From: JALENY01 sp036310185
Lineage (GTDB): Bacteria > Bacillota > Clostridia > Lachnospirales > Lachnospiraceae
DNA length: 19,196 bases
Direction: 5' to 3'
NCBI GenBank assembly: GCA_036310185.1
Contig: JAXJSH010000003.1
Coordinates: 1-19,196 of the forward strand
Made by a program: the position numbers and the translations under genes. The notes under the pieces are model-generated. The model worked only from the letters and a program-made list of their open reading frames with translations. It did not search any database and was not told the origin of the DNA. This document shows, in pieces, positions 8,724 through 14,088 of the stretch. How positions within the stretch are numbered: position 1 is the first letter of the stretch; each line of letters opens with the position of its first letter.

Positions 8724-8816
8724 ATGAGATATTTAGAACCAGAGATGGAAGTTATCTGCCTTGAAGCAGATGATGTTGTAACAGCTAGCAATGAATTACC
8801 ATGGGATGAATTCTAA
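8724..8816 (+). CDS. 30-residue peptide with YxxP motif, candidate modified-peptide precursor
   Basis: A very strong ribosome site GGAGGAG (8711-8717) sits 6 bases before ATG, and the frame runs 30 codons to TAA. The peptide begins MRYLEPEMEVICLEADD, continues VVTAS, and ends NELPWDEF. Tyr3-x-x-Pro6 matches the YxxP element that lasso-peptide B1 (PqqD-like) proteins recognise in leaders. A leader-like acidic first part and a short Asp/Glu/Trp-containing end are what one would expect of a small RiPP precursor, though a nine-residue core would be too short for a lasso. It starts 24 bp after pulA and ends 18 bp before a terminator, so it is likely on the pulA transcript. I recall similar small peptides in Lachnospiraceae but cannot verify that here. 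Function unproven. Confidence 0.75.
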   Translation: MRYLEPEMEVICLEADDVVTASNELPWDEF

Positions 8817-8834
8817 GATGTGAAAATGAAGAAT

Positions 8835-8862
8835 CGGACAGAGTGTTCTCTGTCCGGTTTCT
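8835..8862 (+). terminator. Intrinsic terminator of the pulA-peptide unit
   Basis: CGGACAGAG (8835-8843) pairs with CTCTGTCCG (8848-8856), a 9-bp perfect stem with a TGTT loop, followed by GTTTCTTGT. It comes 18 bp after the peptide stop. Its presence argues against the GTG at 8843 as the start of the next gene. Confidence 0.85.
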
Positions 8863-8905
8863 TGTATTAAGACCAAATGAAAAAGAGGGGCAAGGAGAGA
8901 AGCAC

Positions 8906-9295
8906 TTGAATAAAAAAACAATTAAAATAATAATTGCATGCAGTTTTGTTTTTATAATAATCTTAGCTTCATTGTTTATTCCTATCAAGAAAGAGGACTT
9001 TATAGGAGAAGCAGATAAAGAAGGAATCCGTATAGAGGATAATATGGAATATGATTCAGATGCAGAAGGGATATCAGAAAATGAGAACCAGACGGACTCA
9101 AGCTCAAAGGAAAACTCCGCAAATGGATTAAAAGGCAATGCGCTTCCAGATGATGAATTTGAAGAGGAAGATGGAAAAACGCAGGAAGAAGAACAACAGC
9201 CGGATGATACGACGAAAAGTGATGATGGAATGGTAGAAGAAGACGATACATCTGAAGATTTAAAAGATGATGTATCGCTGTATGATACATTCTAA
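8906..9295 (+). CDS. Membrane-anchored acidic protein of unknown function
   Basis: The chosen start is TTG at 8906, because AAGGAGAG (8892-8899) lies six bases before it and the alternative GTG at 8843 sits inside a terminator hairpin. The 129-residue product opens with a basic stretch NKKTIK and one hydrophobic helix (IIIACSFVFIIILASLFI), followed by about 100 residues extremely rich in Asp, Glu, Ser and Asn and low in hydrophobics, so probably disordered and outside the membrane. It has no recognised domain. Two points link it to the neighbouring peptide: it contains NALPDDEF, close to the peptide's C-terminal NELPWDEF, and it ends SLYDTF. It could be an anchor, an immunity-like protein or a calcium-binding tail; none is shown by the sequence. 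Confidence 0.7.
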   Translation: MNKKTIKIIIACSFVFIIILASLFIPIKKEDFIGEADKEGIRIEDNMEYDSDAEGISENENQTDSSSKENSANGLKGNALPDDEFEEEDGKTQEEEQQPDDTTKSDDGMVEEDDTSEDLKDDVSLYDTF

Positions 9296-9309
9296 TATGG
9301 ATTGTCAAG

Positions 9310-9345
9310 ACCAAGGGATGATACGACTTCGGTTTTTGTCTGTAA
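9310..9345 (+). terminator. Weak terminator-like hairpin
   Basis: ACCAAG (from 9310) can pair with CTTCGGT with one bulged base, and the right arm runs into TTTTTGTC. The stem is short and imperfect, but the place (15 bp after the acidic protein gene) is right for a terminator. Confidence 0.4.
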
Positions 9346-9373
9346 TTACTTAAACAATTATTTGCATTTCATA

Positions 9374-9402
9374 TTTACAGAAAAAGTAGAAAGATATATA
9401 AT
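9374..9402 (+). promoter_or_regulatory. Promoter of the nucleotidyltransferase gene
   Basis: TTTACA (9374-9379) and TATAAT (9397-9402) are separated by exactly 17 bp. Transcription should begin near 9409, inside the palindrome that follows, giving a short leader before the ATG at 9464. Confidence 0.75.
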
Positions 9403-9441
9403 ATGATAGCCGGAGATAAAGTCTCCGGCTATCATATTATA
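9397..9441. repeat. 20-bp perfect palindrome overlapping the -10 box and start point
   Basis: TATAATATGATAGCCGGAGA (9397-9416) is the exact reverse complement of TCTCCGGCTATCATATTATA (9422-9441), with a five-base spacer TAAAG. The left arm starts with the -10 hexamer, so most of the palindrome surrounds the expected start of transcription. As DNA it could be an operator for a dimeric regulator; as RNA only the inner part (about 9409-9429) would fold, giving a hairpin at the very 5' end. It has no T-run, so it is not a good terminator on either strand. Confidence 0.85.
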
Positions 9442-9463
9442 GTATTACAAAGGAGAAATTGGA

Positions 9464-10645
9464 ATGCAGGAAATAGCATTACTGATCGAACTGATAAGAG
9501 CCATTCTTTGTCAGAGCGACAAGTTAACATATAGTAAAGAATGTGATAGTACAGAGTTGATGAAGATGATAAGACGACAGAGTCTGGTATCTTTTTGCTG
9601 GCCTTTTATAGCAAAACAAGATGACGATACATGGAAACTGATAGCGGAACAACTTGAAAACGATTACAACAAAGCACTTCATAAAGCTTTGATCCAACAT
9701 ATAGAAATACAATCACTCCTGGATGACATGGAAAAAAGGGAAATGGACTGTCTTCCACTCAAAGGCTGGATCATGAAGGACTACTATTCGGATCCGACAC
9801 TTCGCAGTATGACCGATTTTGATGTTCTGCTGAAACAATTTGACGAAAAACAATTAAAGACATGGATGGAAAGTCTTGGATATGAAGCAGATCATCTAGG
9901 AGATGAGCATCATGACGTTTATATAAAAAAACCATATACAGTAGTTGAATTACATAAAAGTTTATCCGACGAAAAAGTGGAAAAAGAGATTCCACAAATT
10001 GATGAATGGCTAGAAAATATTTGGGGACAATGTGCCTTGATGGATGGGAAACAACACATCTATCAATTGAGTAAAGAGGATTTCTATATTTATCATTTGA
10101 TTCACATGTATAAACATTTTCGAGCAAGTGGAGTGGGAATTCGTCCATTAGTTGACATATATGTTTTCTTAAAAAAAGAAGAAAAGAATTTGGATTGGAA
10201 ATATGCAGATCAAGTTCTGGAAGAATTGAGATTGAAACAATTTGAGCAGACAATGAAATCATTGAGTAAGAAATGTTTTTCGGAAAAACAAATTGTTTTA
10301 AATGAAGATGACAAAACACTCATAAATTTTCTGGTTGGCGCTGGATTATTTGGGGATAAAAGAACGGGGACTACACTAAAAGTAGTAACAGCAAAACAAG
10401 AATCACATATAAAGAGACGAATTTCAGTTGCACTTCAAACTATTTTTCAACCGGCAAAAGTTTTGGATAGCCGTTACCCAATCTTAAAGCGTTATCCAGT
10501 TATGCTTCCATTTATATGGATAATCAGGCTGTTTCGAGTTGTATTTAAAGAGCACTATAAGATAACATTACTCAAAGAAGCCAGTGAAAAAGAAGAGTAT
10601 TATAAAATGCGAGAGATTTTCAAAATAGCAGGTATCGAGAAATAG
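9464..10645 (+). CDS. Nucleotidyltransferase family protein (PF14907-like)
   Basis: This 393-residue protein carries the motif set of the uncharacterised nucleotidyltransferase family often found in RiPP and EPS loci: LPLKGW (97-102), KDYYSDPTLRSMTDFDVLL (about 105-123) with the Asp118-x-Asp120 metal pair of the polymerase-beta fold, and downstream YHLIHMYKHF and RPLVDIYVFL. Members are expected to transfer a nucleotide to a protein, peptide or small molecule; no substrate is proven. Paeninodin-type lasso loci contain such a gene together with an HprK-like kinase, so it is probably part of the same system as 398-3546, although it is under a separate promoter. AAAGGAG about 9 bases upstream supports this ATG. 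The last 60 residues contain hydrophobic and basic stretches that may touch the membrane. Confidence 0.8.
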   Translation: MQEIALLIELIRAILCQSDKLTYSKECDSTELMKMIRRQSLVSFCWPFIAKQDDDTWKLIAEQLENDYNKALHKALIQHIEIQSLLDDMEKREMDCLPLKGWIMKDYYSDPTLRSMTDFDVLLKQFDEKQLKTWMESLGYEADHLGDEHHDVYIKKPYTVVELHKSLSDEKVEKEIPQIDEWLENIWGQCALMDGKQHIYQLSKEDFYIYHLIHMYKHFRASGVGIRPLVDIYVFLKKEEKNLDWKYADQVLEELRLKQFEQTMKSLSKKCFSEKQIVLNEDDKTLINFLVGAGLFGDKRTGTTLKVVTAKQESHIKRRISVALQTIFQPAKVLDSRYPILKRYPVMLPFIWIIRLFRVVFKEHYKITLLKEASEKEEYYKMREIFKIAGIEK

Positions 10646-10741
10646 CAGGAGGAAAATAGCGTTTAAAAATACGAATTTCTTGACAAGGAATTGACATTCA
10701 TGTATAATATTGAAATTGTGAGAATAGAATTGTTTATCTAG
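10646..10741 (+). other. Gap after the nucleotidyltransferase gene with an orphan ribosome site
   Basis: AGGAGGA lies at about 10648-10654, just after the nucleotidyltransferase stop, yet no start codon follows at a usable distance. A gene that once followed here has probably been removed; a consensus promoter and then foreign-looking DNA come next. Confidence 0.5.
10680..10708 (+). promoter_or_regulatory. Consensus promoter upstream of the SPFH fragment
   Basis: TTGACA (10680-10685) and TATAAT (10703-10708) are exactly 17 bp apart, both perfect consensus. A second TTGACA at 10691 is too close to the -10 to be used. The promoter points into the truncated SPFH gene, whose own start is missing, so its original target may be gone. 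Confidence 0.8.
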
Positions 10742-11363
10742 AACTTCTGCATTCCCTTTGTGCAGAGCATCCATAAGGTCAACAACAAACAGCAGGATAA
10801 GCACGTCGAGGCGCAGGTCTGGAGCGAAGCCTCCGACAAGACCCCTGTGTATGCCGCAGATGTCATTGTGACCTATCAGATACTTCCTGAAAAGTCCGCG
10901 TGGCTGTATGCGAATGTGTCCGACATCAAGAATCTGGTCGGTGACGAGCTGGTGGCGTCCACCATCAAGTCCGTAATGGCAGAGCTTGGTCCCAATGAGG
11001 TAACCAACCGTACCAAGATCGAGTCTCTAGCACAGCAGAAGCTGGCAGAATCCCTTGTGCAGAAGTACGGCGTGGGCGTTGTGTTCGTGAACAAGGTGGT
11101 CATCAACGACATGGATTTTGAGGACGCTTATAACGAAGCCATCCAGCAGAAGTCCATCGCCCAGCAGAACGCGGATAAGCAGAAAATCGAGAACGAAGCT
11201 GCCATTGCCAAGGCAGAAGACGACAAGCAGGTGGCAATCGCCAATGCGGAAGCAGAGGCCCAGAAGACCTCCATTGCCGCAGAAGCGCAGGCCGAAGCGA
11301 ATCGTAAACTGGCAGAAAGCCTGTCCGAAAATCTGATCGATTACCAGAAAATCCAGAAGTGGG
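10742..11363 (+). pseudogene. Prohibitin/SPFH-domain protein fragment, truncated at both ends
   Basis: The frame reads FCIPFVQSIHKVNNKQQD at its beginning, which in intact SPFH/band-7 proteins follows an N-terminal membrane helix and a strand; those are missing and a stop codon (10739-10741) lies just upstream. The body has SPFH features (ADVIVTYQILPEKSAWLYANV, then IKSVMAELG) followed by the Ala/Glu/Lys-rich coiled coil. At the end IDYQKIQKWD should continue into a Gly/Ser-rich tail but the sequence changes to a phage gene. SPFH proteins form membrane-associated oligomeric rings. A GTG at 10760 could start translation but without a ribosome site. G+C is clearly higher than in the genes before it, which suggests transfer from another genome. 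Confidence 0.82.
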
Positions 11364-11734
11364 ATAGTTCTGGAGATGTTTGAAGATCTGGCGTGGCTGA
11401 TGGCTCGTCATGCTGACCCTGTGAATGTGCCGGACAGCCCGGAAGAGTTCCTTGACCAGTTTAACACCTTCTCCATCTATCAGATTCTGCCCCAGCTGAT
11501 TGAACTGTGGGGTCTGAATGTGCAGACCGAGGTGGAATCTCGAAAAAACCTCGCAAAAGTGAGCGGGAAATGACCACCCCGCTCTTTCTGCTGCGCTGTG
11601 TGCAGCTCGGTATCAGCATCTCCGACCTCGACCTGCTGACCATCGGGTTGGTCAATGATATGTTCACGGAGCGGCAGAACGATGACTATCCATACAAAGA
11701 ACTGGCCTCGCAGGAGGATTTTGACCGGTTCTAA
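11364..11734 (+). pseudogene. Phage tail assembly chaperone G/GT pair, 5' end missing
   Basis: The first frame reads IVLEMFEDLAWLMARHADP and on to QNF-type text (FNTFSIYQILPQLIELWGLN), stopping at 11571-11573; this is the C-terminal part of a siphophage tail assembly chaperone. The second frame continues after a -1 shift with TTPLFLLRCVQLGISISDLD and ends ASQEDFDRF at 11734, the T part. In lambda-like phages the G and GT proteins are made from such a pair by ribosomal frameshifting and assist tape-measure assembly. The N-terminal part of G is absent and replaced by the SPFH fragment, and no other tail genes are present, so this is a relic. An ATG at 11376 exists but lacks a proper ribosome site. 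Confidence 0.82.
11543..11584 (+). promoter_or_regulatory. -1 ribosomal frameshift site: A AAA AAC plus stem-loop
   Basis: In the G frame the codons CGA AAA AAC contain the heptamer A AAA AAC (11543-11549) in exactly the register needed for slippage. Eleven bases downstream GAGCGGG (11561-11567) pairs with CCCGCTC (11578-11584), a 7-bp perfect stem with a 10-base loop that spans the G stop codon. A slip of -1 here joins the G frame to the T frame ending at 11734. Confidence 0.85.
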
Positions 11735-11752
11735 AAGCTCGACTTATTTTAC

Positions 11753-11781
11753 TTGACTTTGCAAACTATCTGATTTATTAT
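11753..11781 (+). promoter_or_regulatory. Promoter of the DUF234-type ATPase gene
   Basis: TTGACT (11753-11758) and TATTAT (11776-11781) are 17 bp apart. The -10 overlaps the outer arm of the inverted-repeat array that follows. Confidence 0.75.
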
Positions 11782-11825
11782 ACTCGTAAAAAAGTAACTT
11801 ACGAGTTACTAACTCACGAGTATAA
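11778..11825. repeat. Array of nested ACTCGTAA-type inverted repeats (candidate operator)
   Basis: Three dyads share one 48-bp segment: outer TTATACTCGT (11778-11787) with ACGAGTATAA (11816-11825); ACTCGTAA (11782-11789) with TTACGAGT (11799-11806); and GAGTT-ACT-AACTC (11803-11815). The array covers the -10 box, the start point and the leader up to the ribosome site, so a bound regulator would block transcription, and alternative RNA hairpins are also possible. Confidence 0.8.
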
Positions 11826-11842
11826 TTATTGGAGGTGAGCGG

Positions 11843-13240
11843 ATGAGTCAATTCTATTGCCGTGAGGATGAGCTTCGGAAGCTGAACAAGCGGTATGCGG
11901 GTGATAAGTTTGAGTGCGTTGTCATCTACGGTAGACGGCGTGTTGGGAAAACAGCACTGATTAACGAGTTCTGTAAGGATAAGCCTACCATTTTCTTCTC
12001 TGCTTTGAATACGACAGGAAAGGAAAATCTGGAGGCCCTCTCAAAGTCGATTATGAGCTTTGAGCGGCCGGATATGGAGTCTGCACCGGAGTTCAGGTCC
12101 TATGATGCTGCTTTGGATGAGCTGACAGCTCTTTCGAGGGAGAAACGGATTGTTTTTGTTATTGATGAGTATCCGTATCTTGCAAAAGCAAAGCCAGCCA
12201 TTTCAGCGATGTTGCAGCACATCATCGACCACAAATGGACAGAGTCCAAGATGTACCTGATTCTTTGCGGTTCGTCTATGAGCTTTATGGAGAGTCAGGT
12301 GCTTGGTAAAGAAAGCCCACTGTACGGCAGACGAACCGGCCAGTTTAAGATTGAGCCGCTGGACTATAAAGAAACAGCGGTGTTCCATCCGAATCTATCC
12401 GCAGAAGACAATTCCCTGATTTATGGAATCACAGGAGGAGTTCCTCACTATATCAACAAGTTGGATGTGAGGGATAGGGTGGATGAAGCCTTGTTGGATA
12501 ACTTCTTTGACCGTTCCAGTTATCTGTATGAGGAGCCGGGAAATCTGTTGAAACAGGAACTCCGGGAGCCAGCCATTTATAATGCAATCATCAAAGCGAT
12601 AGCTGAGGGTGCTTCCCGAATGAATGATATCAAGATGAAAGTCGGTGAGGAAAATTCGGTTGTATCAAAATATCTGAAGACACTGATTGATCTTGGCATT
12701 GCCAAGAAGGAAACTCCGATTACAGAAAAACCGGGCAAGAAAACCATCTATCTGTTGGCTGATAACTTTTTCCGGTTCTGGTATCGGTTTGTGCCGGTTA
12801 ATATGAGTGCCATTGACTCCGGCAGAATCGCAAAGACCTATCCGTATGCTGTAAAACAGTATCTTCCGGATTACATGGGTCTGATTTTTGAGAAGATGTG
12901 TCAGGATTATCTACTCTATTATTCGGATAGCCTTCCCATTGAGCTGAGTGAAATCGGTCAATGGTGGGGTACAGACCCGAAGAAGAAAAAGCAGATACAA
13001 ATCGATATTGTCGGAACACCTATTGAGGGTAAGGACTATATCATTGGTTCGTGCAAGTACAGAAATGAGAAAATTGGCGTGGATGAACTTGATTTGATCA
13101 GGGATTATGCATCAGTTTTCGGAAAAGGCAACAACTATCACTATTATATCTTCTCTAAAGGCGGATTTACGGATGGACTTCTTCAGGCGCAGGAGCGCGG
13201 TGATGTTCAGCTGATAACACTGGAAGAACTTTACAAGTAA
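11843..13240 (+). CDS. ATP-binding protein of the archaeal ATPase (PF01637) plus DUF234 (PF03008) type
   Basis: The 465-residue protein has a Walker A loop GRRRVGKTALI (GKT at about 35-37), Walker B IVFVIDEYPYLA (about 103-114), a sensor-like LILCGSSMSFM, a winged-helix segment around ASRMNDIKMKVG to LIDLGIAKK (about 255-290), and a C-terminal nuclease-like part with IDIVGTPIEGKDYIIGSCKY (from about 386). The last matches the DUF234 position where PD-(D/E)XK nucleases have D...ExK, but Ser stands in place of the Glu. Function of the family is unknown; roles in DNA handling or mobile element maintenance are guesses. GGAGGTGAG (11831-11839) fixes the ATG. It is monocistronic: own promoter and operator before, terminator after. 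Confidence 0.87.
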   Translation: MSQFYCREDELRKLNKRYAGDKFECVVIYGRRRVGKTALINEFCKDKPTIFFSALNTTGKENLEALSKSIMSFERPDMESAPEFRSYDAALDELTALSREKRIVFVIDEYPYLAKAKPAISAMLQHIIDHKWTESKMYLILCGSSMSFMESQVLGKESPLYGRRTGQFKIEPLDYKETAVFHPNLSAEDNSLIYGITGGVPHYINKLDVRDRVDEALLDNFFDRSSYLYEEPGNLLKQELREPAIYNAIIKAIAEGASRMNDIKMKVGEENSVVSKYLKTLIDLGIAKKETPITEKPGKKTIYLLADNFFRFWYRFVPVNMSAIDSGRIAKTYPYAVKQYLPDYMGLIFEKMCQDYLLYYSDSLPIELSEIGQWWGTDPKKKKQIQIDIVGTPIEGKDYIIGSCKYRNEKIGVDELDLIRDYASVFGKGNNYHYYIFSKGGFTDGLLQAQERGDVQLITLEELYK

Positions 13241-13254
13241 AAATTCCAATCAAT

Positions 13255-13328
13255 CCTGCTGGTGAAAGCTGGCAGGGTATTTTTATGCCCATTTTTAGCC
13301 TGTCTGCCCTGTGCAGATGGGCTTTTTT
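13255..13328 (+). terminator. Terminator region after the ATPase gene
   Basis: Two hairpins occur in a row. CCTGC (13255-13259) can pair with GCAGG (13272-13276) before GTATTTTTA, a weak one. Then GCCCA (13287-13291) pairs with TGGGC (13318-13322), enclosing TCTGC (13303-13307) with GCAGA (13313-13317), and is followed by TTTTTT (13323-13328), a good intrinsic terminator. Confidence 0.75.
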
Positions 13329-13549
13329 CATGCCTGCGAGGAGGTGGTTACGCAAATGGCATCTACTGTGCTTTTATCGAGAGTGGAGTCCTGCAGGGGG
13401 ATGTGACAACCTACAAGACAAACTTCGGTGTGACACTGACCTCAAAAGGAAACCGCAGAACGCTCACCAGTTTCATGGGCTATAAGCGGAGTGACCTGAA
13501 CGGCAATGTGGTATATTATGTGCAGAGTTATGTTATATGTTGTGGGTGA
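13329..13549 (+). pseudogene. Possible gene scrap of unknown origin
   Basis: AGGAGGT (about 13340-13346) lies nine bases before ATG at 13355, but that frame stops after 16 codons (ending RGM). Another frame stays open and reads GVLQGDVTTYKTNFGVTL and later FMGYKRSDLNGNVVYYVQ before running out at 13549, with no good start of its own because it passes through the terminator upstream. A start in one frame and protein-like text in another suggests a frameshifted remnant. I do not recognise the family. Base composition is like the SPFH and phage scraps. Confidence 0.4.
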
Positions 13550-13581
13550 CGAGAAATACACATAGCAGGAGAGAGGTCAAT

Positions 13582-13983
13582 ATGAAAAAATTATCGTGGC
13601 TGTCGGTAGAAGATTATGGAACAACACCACTGGAAGTAATAATCGTGAGTGCAATGAAAGGGCATCTGGGACAAATGCCGGAGAGTAAAACATTGAAAAA
13701 GGTCGAGGAAGTCTTTGATCCAAAGGTCATCCGGCTGTTCGGTGAAGATGGCGTACCGATGCCCGTACAAAGCATTGTTGACGGAGCAAAGTTCGCTGCA
13801 TTCATCAACGAAGCGGTAGCTAATGCAGTGAAACGGATGGAATCGGATACGAGCGATATCGGGCAGATCGCTTTGGAGGTACTGCGAGATATAGATGGAA
13901 AAGTGGTCGTTGAAACGATGAACCCGGAGTTCATGAGTTTCATCGAAGATGCGTACAGAAGTCTGCGATGGAGCAAGAATTAG
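13582..13983 (+). CDS. Hypothetical protein, 133 residues
   Basis: ATG at 13582 is preceded by GGAGAGAGG (about 13568-13576) and is preferred to an in-frame upstream start at 13537 that lacks a ribosome site. The product begins MKKLSWLSVEDYG and looks soluble: mixed alpha/beta composition, with a conserved-looking segment VFDPKVIRLFGEDGVPMPVQ and a helix-rich second half (FAAFINEAVANAVKRME). It has no signal peptide, no membrane helix and no motif I can place. It lies between the mobile-looking patch and the EPS gene and ends 46 bp before the promoter of the latter. Function unknown. Confidence 0.7.
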   Translation: MKKLSWLSVEDYGTTPLEVIIVSAMKGHLGQMPESKTLKKVEEVFDPKVIRLFGEDGVPMPVQSIVDGAKFAAFINEAVANAVKRMESDTSDIGQIALEVLRDIDGKVVVETMNPEFMSFIEDAYRSLRWSKN

Positions 13984-14028
13984 CAAAAATTAAAAGTGAA
14001 GTGAAAATCTTTTTATCGTATCAATTAC

Positions 14029-14057
14029 TTGATTATTTATATGTTTCATGCTATAAT
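14029..14057 (+). promoter_or_regulatory. Promoter of the CpsCD-type gene
   Basis: TTGATT (14029-14034) and TATAAT (14052-14057) are 17 bp apart, and TGC directly before the -10 forms an extended -10 element. The first possible ATG of the downstream frame (14029) overlaps the -35 box, so translation must start later, at 14089. Confidence 0.8.
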
Positions 14058-14088
14058 TTACAATTATTGTTCATATAGGAGAAAGATA

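Noticed and set aside
8724..8816. Calling the 30-residue peptide a lasso peptide
   Set aside because: The possible core is about nine residues, too short for a ring and threaded tail, and no asparagine-synthetase-like cyclase is present in the window.
8843..8905. GTG start for the acidic protein at 8843
   Set aside because: The codon lies inside a 9-bp terminator stem; TTG at 8906 with AAGGAGAG and an immediate membrane helix is a better start.
11118..11336. Alternative-frame protein of 72 residues rich in Arg, Ser and Pro
   Set aside because: Shadow of the SPFH coiled-coil coding frame in high-G+C DNA.
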